Positions 1 through 5,362 of a stretch of DNA of 10,753 bases are shown here, in pieces. The DNA is taken from NCBI GenBank assembly GCA_025934545.1, contig JAICXV010000017.1:1-10753 (forward strand), given 5' to 3'. The notes beneath the pieces are model-generated. The model made no database searches. It was not told the DNA's origin and saw nothing but the letters and a program-made list of their open reading frames with translations. Made by a program: the position numbers and the translations under genes. The DNA comes from Verrucomicrobiia bacterium. GTDB lineage: Bacteria > Verrucomicrobiota > Verrucomicrobiia > Limisphaerales > Palsa-1400. Numbering within the stretch: position 1 is the stretch's first letter; each line of letters opens with the position of its first letter.

Positions 1-57
1 ATGGCGTAAGCGAGAAAATTCCGGTTCCGCAGAACCGAGTAAGGATCGTTGTTTAAA

Positions 58-137
58 GGAACAGACGTCGACTGCACGCTTTAGTGTTCCTGATTTAACC
101 GCCAGCGCAAGCCGCCGGACCGCGGACTTTAGTCCGC
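58..137. repeat. Two extragenic inverted repeats (hairpin zone)
   Basis: Two inverted repeats lie in the gene-free stretch 1-190. GGAACA at 58-63 pairs with TGTTCC at 85-90, with a 21-nt loop. GCGGACT at 122-128 pairs with AGTCCGC at 131-137, with a 2-nt centre. The second is nearly a perfect 16-bp palindrome. No reading frame of note crosses the region. These look like members of dispersed extragenic palindromes, but copy number cannot be judged from one window. A terminator role is unlikely because no T-tract follows either arm. Confidence 0.45.
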
Positions 138-190
138 TTCGTCGTCGACGGTGGAATTAATTCAAAAAGAAGAAACGTCGCCAACCCCAT

Positions 191-550
191 TTAGCCTTTG
201 TCAGCCCCGGCAAGCAACGCGCAGAAACCGCAACCAGCCGCGCAAACCACCACGACAATCGACAAAATCATCCGCGACGTCGGCATCGGTTTCGGGCTCG
301 TGAACGCAATCAACAAAGCCAATCCAATCAACAAGGCGTCCGCTGCCAAAAAATACCAAAGCGGAATCGCGGGTCCTTTTGGCGAAGCAACGGAGGGAAC
401 GGGATTCGTTTTCGGCGCATTATGGCCAGTCATCAACGTGCGCACGCCCGCGGCGATTTCTGTTTTGCCAGCCGTATTGTCACTGACTGTCTGGGATTTT
501 TGGTCGGCCAATAAGGAGCCAAGGCCGCGTCCCATGGTTGGTTTGGACAT
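191..550 (-). CDS. Small two-helix membrane protein with ParB-like N-terminal tag (hypothetical)
   Basis: This 119-residue protein has a polar, low-complexity N-terminal half and two hydrophobic helices near residues 62-83 and 94-114, so it should sit in the inner membrane with a long cytoplasmic N-terminus. The first residues (KPTMGRGLGSLL) resemble the short conserved peptide at the start of ParB/Spo0J proteins (G-x-G-L-x-x-L-L), but the ParB nuclease and HTH regions are absent. I therefore make no segregation claim. The ATG at 550 is preferred over an in-frame TTG at 568, because the similarity begins only after the ATG. It is transcribed away from prmC, and the 104-bp gap between the two starts probably carries both promoters. 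Function is unknown. The membrane-helix pattern supports it over the opposite-strand ORF in the same interval. Confidence 0.6.
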   Translation of the reverse strand: MSKPTMGRGLGSLLADQKSQTVSDNTAGKTEIAAGVRTLMTGHNAPKTNPVPSVASPKGPAIPLWYFLAADALLIGLALLIAFTSPKPMPTSRMILSIVVVVCAAGCGFCALLAGADKG

Positions 551-654
551 TGCCTGATTCTGGCCCAAATCGCCGCAAAAGACAATTTTAATCGAGCGTT
601 CGAACGCATTTTGTCAGTTGCGCGCGCCGCGTCCTTGCACCTATCGTCTGCGCG

Positions 655-1569
655 GTGACCATCCTGGAAGTCATTCAACGCAGCACCGAATTTCTCACAA
701 AAAAAGGTGTCGCCTCGCCCCGCCTCCAGGTCGAACTCCTTATTTCGCATGTCCTCAAAATGCCGCGCATGCAGATTTACCTCAACTTCGAGCGTGCCCT
801 CGCCGAAAGCGAACTGACACCGCTGCGCGAAATGGTCCAGCGCCGCGGCAATCGCGAACCGCTCCAATATATAATAGGCACTGTTCCTTTTTGTAATTGG
901 GAACTCAATGTCACCCCCGCCGTCCTCATCCCGCGACCCGAAACCGAAATCCTCGCCGAAAAGGGTTGGCAATTCCTATCAACCTGCGCGACGGAAGTTC
1001 CGGTCACTACCGAGCGAAGCGAGCCCCGACATTCCCATGGCGGTGGTGAACCCATCACAGCCCTCGACTTCGGCACCGGCAGCGGCTGTCTCGCCATCGC
1101 TCTCGCCGCAAAAGTTCCGACAGCCGAAGTTCACGCGCTCGACGCCTCCGACGCCGCATTGCAAATCGCGCAACAAAACGCCGCCAAACACAACGCGAAA
1201 ATCCATTTCCACAAAGGCAACGGCTTCGAAGCTTTGAAGGGCGAGGCCGGCGTTCGATTCGACCTCATCATTTCCAATCCGCCATACATACCATCCGCCG
1301 AAATCGCATCGCTCGAACCCGAAGTCCGCGATCACGAACCGCGCAGCGCGCTCGACGGCGGTGCGGACGGCTTGGATTTCTATCGTTTACTCGCGGCCGA
1401 ATCCAAAAATTGGCTCAAGCCCACCGGCAAAATCCTCCTCGAATTTGGCGATGGCCAGGCCGACGCCATCTCAAAAATATTTCAATCGCAAAAGTTCGTT
1501 GTCGAATCCGTAGAATGTGATTACAGTCAGCGCCCAAGAATATTGAGCGCGCGTCCTCCTCTTTCTTAA
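655..1569 (+). CDS. prmC: Peptide chain release factor N5-glutamine methyltransferase
   Basis: PrmC (HemK) uses S-adenosylmethionine to methylate the glutamine of the GGQ motif in release factors RF1 and RF2, which speeds translation termination. The helical N-terminal RF-binding domain covers about residues 1-75. It is followed by the conserved RPETE (94-98), SAM-binding motif I DFGTGSGCLA (138-147), the catalytic NPPY motif (208-211) and the family signature ALDGGADGLDFYR (232-244). At 304 residues it is slightly longer than usual. The excess is a charged Ser/Glu/Arg/His/Gly stretch at about 112-131, between the two domains. The start is GTG at 655. No strong Shine-Dalgarno sequence is visible, and starting there gives the usual N-terminal length. 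The gene lies 55 bp upstream of murA on the same strand and is probably co-transcribed with it. Confidence 0.95.
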   Translation: MTILEVIQRSTEFLTKKGVASPRLQVELLISHVLKMPRMQIYLNFERALAESELTPLREMVQRRGNREPLQYIIGTVPFCNWELNVTPAVLIPRPETEILAEKGWQFLSTCATEVPVTTERSEPRHSHGGGEPITALDFGTGSGCLAIALAAKVPTAEVHALDASDAALQIAQQNAAKHNAKIHFHKGNGFEALKGEAGVRFDLIISNPPYIPSAEIASLEPEVRDHEPRSALDGGADGLDFYRLLAAESKNWLKPTGKILLEFGDGQADAISKIFQSQKFVVESVECDYSQRPRILSARPPLS

Positions 1570-1570
1570 A

Positions 1571-1589
1571 CCTCGACTTGGAATCGAGG
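1571..1589 (+). other. Hairpin between prmC and murA, no T-tract
   Basis: CCTCGA (1571-1576) and TCGAGG (1584-1589) form a 6-bp stem with a 7-nt loop directly after the prmC stop codon. The following bases are purine-rich (GCAGCAGAAAG) with no run of T, so this is not a classical intrinsic terminator. It could protect the prmC 3' end or mark an mRNA processing site before murA. It may also be chance. Confidence 0.3.
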
Positions 1590-1624
1590 CAGCAGAAAGA
1601 AACCACGCGCCAGTTCGATACTAA

Positions 1625-2887
1625 ATGGATAGTTTTCTGATCAAAGGCGGTACGCCGTTACACGGCGAAGTCACCATCAGTGGCGCAAAAAACGCCACGC
1701 TCCCCATCATGGCCGCGACTCTTCTGACAGACGAGCCGTGCGTCATCCGCAACGTCCCCAACCTGAGCGACGTGCGGTTCATGGGCAAAATCCTCGAATC
1801 GCTCGGCGCGGAAGTTTCCTTCCATGATCACACCCTCAAAGTCCGCGCCAAAAAAATCAAAGGCGTTGGCGACTACGATCTCATCCGCAAAATGCGCGGC
1901 TCGATTTGTATTCTCGGCCCGCTCCTCGGTCGTCTCGGCAAAGCCCAGGTCTCGTTGCCCGGCGGTTGCGTCATCGGCGCGCGCCCCATTGATCTCCATC
2001 TCAAAGGCGTCAAAGCCCTCGGCGCAAACGTCAAAATCGAACACGGCTACATTATCGCCACCGCGCGCAAACTCCATGGCGACTCCGTTTTCATGGGCGG
2101 CCGCAGCGGCCCGACCGTTCTCGGCACCGCCAACGTCCTCATGGCTGCTGCCCTCGCCGAAGGCGTCACCGTCATCGAAAGCGCCGCGTGCGAACCCGAA
2201 GTCACTGACCTCGCCAATTTCCTCGTCGCCATGGGCGCGAAAATCCACGGCATCGGCAGCCCGACGCTGACCATCACCGGCGTCAAAAAATTGCACGGTG
2301 CGGAACACGAAGTCATTCCCGACCGCATCGAAGCCGCCACCTTCGCCATCGCCGCCGCTGCCACCAACGGCGAAGTCACCATCAAACGCGCGCGCGTCGA
2401 TCATCTTCACGCCGTCATCGACAAACTCGTCGAGTGCGGCGTCAAAATCGAACGCAACAACGGTTCGCTCAAAATTTGTCGCAACGGCCGTTTGAAACCC
2501 GTCGACATCACCACCCTGCCCTATTCCGGTTATCCTACCGATGCCCAGGCCCAAATGATGGCGCTCATGGCCGTCACGCCCGGCATCAGCATCATCACCG
2601 AACGCGTCTTCGAATCCCGTTTCATGCACGTCAGCGAACTCGCGCGGCTCGGCGCCGACATTTCCATCGAAGGCCCGAGCGCCATCGTCAAGGGCGGCAA
2701 ACCCTTGAGCGGCGCGCCGATCATGGCCAGCGACCTTCGCGCTTCCGCCGCGCTCGTCATCGCCGGCCTCGCTGCCAAAGGCATGACCCAGGTCAACCGC
2801 GTCTATCACATCGACCGCGGCTACGAAAACATCGACGAAAAACTGCGCAAACTAGGTGGCCGCGTCGAGCGCATCGAAGAATCATGA
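1625..2887 (+). CDS. murA: UDP-N-acetylglucosamine 1-carboxyvinyltransferase (MurA)
   Basis: MurA transfers enolpyruvate from phosphoenolpyruvate to UDP-GlcNAc in the cytoplasm, the first committed step of peptidoglycan synthesis. The 420-residue length is typical. Landmarks match E. coli numbering closely: Lys22 in SGAKNA, the catalytic Cys115 in LPGGCVIGARPID, Asp306 in the YPTDAQAQ motif (E. coli Asp305), and Arg398 in DRGYENIDEKL (E. coli Arg397). A cysteine at position 115, not aspartate, predicts normal fosfomycin sensitivity as far as the target is concerned. The ATG start has no obvious Shine-Dalgarno sequence. The gene ends in an ATGA overlap with the next gene, implying translational coupling. 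A 383-codon antisense ORF in the same interval is a codon-bias shadow. Confidence 0.97.
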   Translation: MDSFLIKGGTPLHGEVTISGAKNATLPIMAATLLTDEPCVIRNVPNLSDVRFMGKILESLGAEVSFHDHTLKVRAKKIKGVGDYDLIRKMRGSICILGPLLGRLGKAQVSLPGGCVIGARPIDLHLKGVKALGANVKIEHGYIIATARKLHGDSVFMGGRSGPTVLGTANVLMAAALAEGVTVIESAACEPEVTDLANFLVAMGAKIHGIGSPTLTITGVKKLHGAEHEVIPDRIEAATFAIAAAATNGEVTIKRARVDHLHAVIDKLVECGVKIERNNGSLKICRNGRLKPVDITTLPYSGYPTDAQAQMMALMAVTPGISIITERVFESRFMHVSELARLGADISIEGPSAIVKGGKPLSGAPIMASDLRASAALVIAGLAAKGMTQVNRVYHIDRGYENIDEKLRKLGGRVERIEES

Positions 2888-3303
2888 ACGGCGCACTCAA
2901 ATTCATTCTCACCATCATCGTCCTCGTCGGCCTCGGCATGGGCGCATACAAAGTCTGGGAATACTGGGGCAACTTCAGTCACAGCAGTTCCTCGTCGTCC
3001 ACGTCCTCCACTCCCGTGCCCGAAGTCGCCGACACTTCGCTTCCCGGCATGCCGCCCAAACTCGAGCCTTACCTCGAAGCCGCCCGCAAACGCGGCGCTG
3101 CCGGCCTGCACGACTTTCTCCTCACCTACGGCAACACCATTGGCGACCCGCGCCGGGCCTCGATCGAATTGGACTACGTCGTCCTCGTCGCCAAAGATGA
3201 CCCGGCCGAAGCGCGCCGAGTTTTCACCCGAGTAAAAACCCGCACCAGCACGACCTCGCCCGTCTACCCCCGCATCGAATCCCTCGCGAAGACATACGAA
3301 TAG
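2884..3303 (+). CDS. Small membrane-anchored hypothetical protein coupled to murA
   Basis: The ATG at 2884 overlaps the murA stop (ATGA) and opens a 139-residue protein. It begins with one hydrophobic helix at about residues 5-24. A Trp/Tyr-rich boundary (VWEYWGNF) and a Ser/Thr-rich linker (about 32-44) follow, then a soluble helical domain with Pro/Glu-rich entry and many Arg/Ala residues. The layout suggests a single-pass inner-membrane protein with its C-terminal domain in the periplasm, or a slowly cleaved signal anchor. I do not recognise the family. The overlap with murA suggests a cell-envelope connection, but this is inference only. The same frame is open back to 2434 inside murA. 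The ATG at 2884 is chosen because the upstream part is Arg/His-rich shadow translation. Confidence 0.75.
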   Translation: MNGALKFILTIIVLVGLGMGAYKVWEYWGNFSHSSSSSSTSSTPVPEVADTSLPGMPPKLEPYLEAARKRGAAGLHDFLLTYGNTIGDPRRASIELDYVVLVAKDDPAEARRVFTRVKTRTSTTSPVYPRIESLAKTYE

Positions 3304-3341
3304 GAATTCGCGATGTTCAATGTTCGATGTTCGATTGGAGC

Positions 3342-3410
3342 GATCCGTGCCATCCGTGCCATCCGTGGTTAAAACTTCCGCCTCCCTCTTCGCGTCTTTG
3401 CGTTAAAAAA
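3342..3410. repeat. Degenerate intergenic repeat block 1 (ATCCGTG / CGTCTTTGCGTTAAAA type)
   Basis: ATCCGTGCC is repeated in near-perfect tandem (3343-3360) and runs into ATCCGTGGTTAAAA, followed by CTTCGCGTCTTTGCGTTAAAA. Just upstream (about 3312-3336) GATGTTC-like units are repeated as well. The same two word families recur at 3991-4085 and 4322-4560. No protein-coding pattern is visible here. The block lies between the end of the murA operon and the downstream end of the broken ParE gene. Confidence 0.65.
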
Positions 3411-3419
3411 TCCAGGCAG

Positions 3420-3706
3420 CTAGAGGAGCAATGCGACGTCGCGAGCACCGTGGAGAACGCGAATAACTTGAATCCCGTCAGGAACAGGGCGGTAGAAGAT
3501 GACGTAGTTGCCTACTGGAAAGGATCGAAGCGAGGGGCCAACTCGTCGCGCTTTCGGCCGAGTTCGGGAAATTGGCCTAGAAGTTCGCACTTTGCTTCAA
3601 TGAGCGAGAGAGTTTCGTCTGCGGCAGCTGGGTTGTCTTGAGCGATATGAATCCCGATTTGAACCAAATCAGAATCGGCGAGACTGGTTCGTAAAACCTG
3701 TCCCAT
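3420..3706 (-). pseudogene. ParE/RelE-family toxin, broken by a one-base deletion
   Basis: From ATG 3706 the frame reads as a ParE-like toxin (ADSDLVQIGIHIAQDNPAAA ... FPELGRKRDELAP) but stops after 64 residues at 3512. Switching by one base near 3530/3531 restores the rest of the family pattern, including FPVGNYVIFYRPVPDGIQVI and RVLHGARD, down to a TAG at 3420-3422. The repaired product would be 95 residues, the normal length for ParE toxins, which poison DNA gyrase or, in the RelE branch, cleave ribosomal mRNA. The break needs one missing base in the CTCG_CTTCGA context. Its start overlaps the stop of the antitoxin gene by one base (TAATG), the usual toxin-antitoxin coupling. The truncated product lacks the conserved C-terminal strands and should be inactive. 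A sequencing indel is the alternative explanation. Confidence 0.82.
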
Positions 3707-3930
3707 TATTTGCGGGTAGCTTCTTTCACGCGTCGGCGAACGGAATCCATGTCGAGCGGGCCGAGGTCGCCACGATCCGCTTGGGCGATGCCATCAGCGA
3801 TGTCACGACGAAGTTCTTCCATCGCCTGGTGCTGAAAATCTGGCCGATGAGTGAACCAATGAACGAATTCCTGGCGCTGGCGCGGGTCGAAGTTCTCGAT
3901 GGCTTTTTTGACGTCAGCAACGCTGCTCAT
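3706..3930 (-). CDS. ParD-like antitoxin of a type II toxin-antitoxin module
   Basis: This intact 74-residue acidic/basic helical protein lies directly upstream of, and overlaps, the ParE-like frame. The C-terminal half (RRDIADGIAQADRGDLGPLD then SVRRRVKEATRK) has the R-x-x-I-x-x-G-I-x-x-x-D-x-G pattern of antitoxins that wrap around ParE-family toxins. The N-terminal part would be the dimerising, DNA-binding section that represses its own promoter, although I cannot see a clear ribbon-helix-helix motif. Because the partner toxin is frameshifted, this is now probably an orphan antitoxin. It may persist through autoregulation or by protecting against related toxins. The start codon lies about 7 nt downstream of a well-spaced promoter, so the mRNA may be leaderless. 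Confidence 0.8.
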   Translation of the reverse strand: MSSVADVKKAIENFDPRQRQEFVHWFTHRPDFQHQAMEELRRDIADGIAQADRGDLGPLDMDSVRRRVKEATRK

Positions 3931-3936
3931 ATAACG

Positions 3937-3965
3937 AGATTAAACTTACTGGAAGACCGGTGCAA
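3937..3965 (-). promoter_or_regulatory. Candidate sigma70-type promoter of the ParD/ParE module
   Basis: Read on the minus strand, TTGCAC (3965-3960) is separated by exactly 17 nt from TAATCT (3942-3937). Both are close to the -35/-10 consensus. Transcription would start about 7 nt further on, at or next to the antitoxin ATG (3930), giving a leaderless or near-leaderless mRNA. No Shine-Dalgarno sequence exists in this gap, which fits. No clear operator palindrome is visible. Confidence 0.45.
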
Positions 3966-3990
3966 GGCGAACGTCCAACACGCTTTTCCA

Positions 3991-4085
3991 AAATCCGTGT
4001 CCATCCGTGGCTAAAAACCTTCGCGTCTTAGCCCCTTCGCGCCTTTGCGTTGAAAATCCGCAATCTGCAATCCGCAATCCGCAAT
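3991..4085. repeat. Degenerate intergenic repeat block 2 with a 7-nt tandem repeat
   Basis: The block contains AAATCCGTGTCCATCCGTGG then CTAAAAACC, followed by TTCGCG...CCTTTGCGTTGAAA. It ends in four tandem heptamers AATCCGC / AATCTGC / AATCCGC / AATCCGC at 4055-4082. It is the second copy of the repeat pair seen at 3342-3410. The region is non-coding: ORFs crossing it are built from the repeat words. Confidence 0.65.
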
Positions 4086-4168
4086 TTACATTACTACCGT
4101 CCACTTGCGGATAGTTGGACAATCTACGATAATTCCGGCGTCGCACCGGCCATGATCGAGCAGGGCCC

Positions 4169-4321
4169 ATGAAGAACACGAAAAAGAAACTCAGTCCGCT
4201 TTCGACGGCCGTCGGCCGCGCCTTAAGGCGCTCGGCCAAAGTCGCACGCAAAACCGCGCGCATGTATGGCACGCCAATCTGCATTTGGCGCGACGGCAAA
4301 ATTGTCACTGAGAAGCCATAG
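4169..4321 (+). CDS. 50-residue antitoxin-like basic protein (hypothetical)
   Basis: ATG 4169 to TAG 4319-4321 encodes a 50-residue Lys/Arg-rich protein. After a basic N-terminus it has an amphipathic Arg/Ala helix (RALRRSAKVARKTARM, residues 18-33) and a short strand-like tail (YGTPICIWRDGKIV). The helix followed by G-T-P-x-x-x-W-x-D-G-K is a pattern I associate with short conserved bacterial proteins found beside toxin genes. I cannot name the family with certainty. AGGG lies about 5 nt before the start, in GAGCAGGGCCC. It stands alone between repeat blocks with no adjacent toxin frame on its strand, so if it is an antitoxin it is an orphan. It is distinct from the Arg/Ser-rich shadow ORF on the opposite strand. 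Confidence 0.6.
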   Translation: MKNTKKKLSPLSTAVGRALRRSAKVARKTARMYGTPICIWRDGKIVTEKP

Positions 4322-4460
4322 ACTCCGTCCCCATCTGTGTTTATCGGTGTCAATCCGTGGTTAGTCTGGCTTCCGCCTTTCGAATTTGTTTCGTGCTTCG
4401 GATTTCGGATTTCGGATTTTCCCAATCCGTGTCATCGGTGGTTAAAAACCTCTGCTCATT
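4322..4460. repeat. Degenerate intergenic repeat block 3
   Basis: CCATCTGTGTTTATCGGTGTCAATCCGTGGTTAG and CCAATCCGTGTCATCGGTGGTTAAAAACC are two diverged copies of the same word family. Between them lie three tandem heptamers GGATTTC / GGATTTC / GGATTTT (4400-4420). No coding sequence is supported here. Confidence 0.6.
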
Positions 4461-4471
4461 AATTCCGATTA

Positions 4472-4560
4472 GCGTCCATCAGCGGTTTCCATCTTTTCTT
4501 TGTGCTCTTTGTGATCTTCGCGTTGAAGCACCCGCAATCCGCAATTCTGCGTTGAAACAG
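4472..4560. repeat. Degenerate intergenic repeat block 4
   Basis: GCGTCCATCAGCGGTTT, then CTTTGTGCTCTTTGTGATCTTCGCGTTGAA, then CGCAATCCGCAATTCTGCGTTGAAAC repeat the words of blocks 1-3 in the same order ('CCATC.GCGGTT', 'CTTCGCGTTGAA', 'AATCCGCAAT'). The whole 4322-4605 gap is filled by blocks 3 and 4 plus the promoter described at 4569. I see no gene in it. Confidence 0.55.
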
Positions 4561-4568
4561 CGCCTGCC

Positions 4569-4605
4569 TTGCAACTGTGGTGAATATTGAGTATGTACAC
4601 CATAC
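4569..4605 (+). promoter_or_regulatory. Promoter and candidate operator of the UPF0175-like antitoxin gene
   Basis: TTGCAA (4569-4574) and TATGTA (4592-4597) are spaced exactly 17 nt apart, matching a sigma70-type promoter. The -10 element sits inside an inverted repeat, GTATG-tacac-CATAC (4591-4605), which ends on the base before the ATG at 4606. A dimeric antitoxin bound there would block RNA polymerase, as expected for autoregulation. Transcription would begin within a few bases of the ATG, so the mRNA may be leaderless; no Shine-Dalgarno sequence is present. Confidence 0.55.
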
Positions 4606-4869
4606 ATGACGGTGGAGTTGCAAATTCCGGATTTGGTTGCGCGCCAATTGAAGGCGCGCAAGGGAGATTTGTCTCGTTGCGCCCTCGAAAGCCTGGCTCT
4701 GGAAGCCTACCGATCTGGCGAACTCAGCGCGTACCAGGTCCGTTTGATGTTAGGTCACAATTCGCGCTGGGAAACTGAACAGTTCCTGCGCCAACACCAT
4801 GCGTCGCAAGACCAGACTATCGAGGAACTCGAACACGACCGTGAAACGTTGGACCGTGTTTTGTCGTAA
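4606..4869 (+). CDS. UPF0175-like antitoxin
   Basis: This intact 87-residue protein is largely helical. Its central segment ALESLALEAYRSGELSAYQV-RLMLGHNSRWETEQFL (about residues 26-61) matches the layout of UPF0175 proteins: L-A-x-x-x-Y-x-x-G-x-x-S, then a helix-turn-helix containing L-G-x-x-S-R-W-E. The C-terminus is acidic and rich in Glu/Asp, suited to neutralising a toxin. UPF0175 proteins are usually paired with DUF3368/PIN-like RNases, and that is what follows: the stop TAA overlaps the next ATG by one base (TAATG). It should bind the palindrome over its own promoter (inference). Its toxin partner is broken, so it is probably an orphan antitoxin. Confidence 0.8.
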   Translation: MTVELQIPDLVARQLKARKGDLSRCALESLALEAYRSGELSAYQVRLMLGHNSRWETEQFLRQHHASQDQTIEELEHDRETLDRVLS

Positions 4870-5353
4870 TGCTCGTCATCAGCGACACCTCTCCGCTTTC
4901 CTATTCGATCCTTATTGGCGTTGACCACATTTTGCCGAAATTATTTGGTGAAATCGTTATTCCGGCCGCAGTGATGAGTGAATACAACATCCTGATGCGC
5001 CGCAACAAATTTAAACATGGACACGCTCCGCACCCGATTGGTTAAAGGTGCGAGACAATCCTCAACAAATACGTCGTGAGTTTGCGTTACTGGATCCAGG
5101 CGAAGCGGCCGCCCTCGAATTGGCAAGCACGCTCAAAGCTAACCTCGTGCTTATCGATGAACGCCTTGGTACCCTTGCTGCGCAATCTGCCGGCCTGCAA
5201 ACAACCGGTTTGATTGGCGTCTTAGAGCGCGCGCATCGCCAGAAATTGGTTACATTAGGTGACGCGCTTCGGAATTTGCGCGCCGCCGGCTGTCACCTCT
5301 CTCCTGCATTTCTGCAAGCCGTCGCAAAACGAAACGGGATAACGTTGGATTAG
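4869..5353 (+). pseudogene. DUF3368 / PIN-like RNase toxin, broken by a frameshift and a nonsense codon
   Basis: ATG 4869 opens a DUF3368-type toxin: LVISDTSPLSYSILIGV with the first catalytic Asp of the PIN-like fold, then LPKLFGEIVIPAAVMSE. After GAA (4980-4982) only two bases (TA) precede CAA (4985). From there the frame shifted by one base gives QHPDAPQQI, then a TAA (5012-5014), then TWTRSAPDWLKVRDNP and LLDPGEAAALELA...LVLIDERLG...LSPAFLQAVAK to the stop at 5351-5353. The repaired protein would be 161 residues, the family's normal length. It retains the acidic residues of the C-terminal half (LDPGEAA, IDERLG). Two independent lesions make real decay likelier than one sequencing error. 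A GTG at 5048 could start a 101-residue C-terminal fragment, but it would lack the first catalytic Asp. Confidence 0.85.
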
Positions 5354-5357
5354 AGGA
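5352..5357 (+). promoter_or_regulatory. Ribosome binding site of vsr
   Basis: AGAGGA overlaps the stop codon of the broken toxin gene and lies 5 nt before the GTG at 5363. It is one of the few clear Shine-Dalgarno sequences in the window. It supports GTG 5363 as the vsr start and suggests translation linked to the upstream toxin-antitoxin transcript. Confidence 0.55.
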
Positions 5358-5362
5358 CGTTT

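Noticed and set aside
198..557. 119-codon plus-strand ORF opposite the small membrane protein
   Set aside because: No recognisable pattern; the minus-strand reading has two clean membrane helices and a ParB-like N-terminal peptide.
1658..2809. 383-codon antisense ORF opposite murA
   Set aside because: Its Ala/Asp/Phe/Glu/Gly-rich translation mirrors murA codon bias, and murA is certain by its catalytic residues.
3420..3706. Programmed -1 frameshifting to make full-length ParE
   Set aside because: The junction CCCCTCGCTTCGAT lacks a standard slippery heptamer, and no downstream pseudoknot is apparent. A mutation or sequencing indel is simpler.
3946..4425. 159-codon minus-strand ORF
   Set aside because: It runs through the repeat blocks and opposite the 50-residue gene. 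Its translation is repeat words (NPKHETNSKG, DCGFSTQRREGAKTRRF), not a protein family.
3342..4560. Possible CRISPR array
   Set aside because: The repeats are degenerate and irregularly spaced, and lie in blocks with no uniform spacers and no cas genes.
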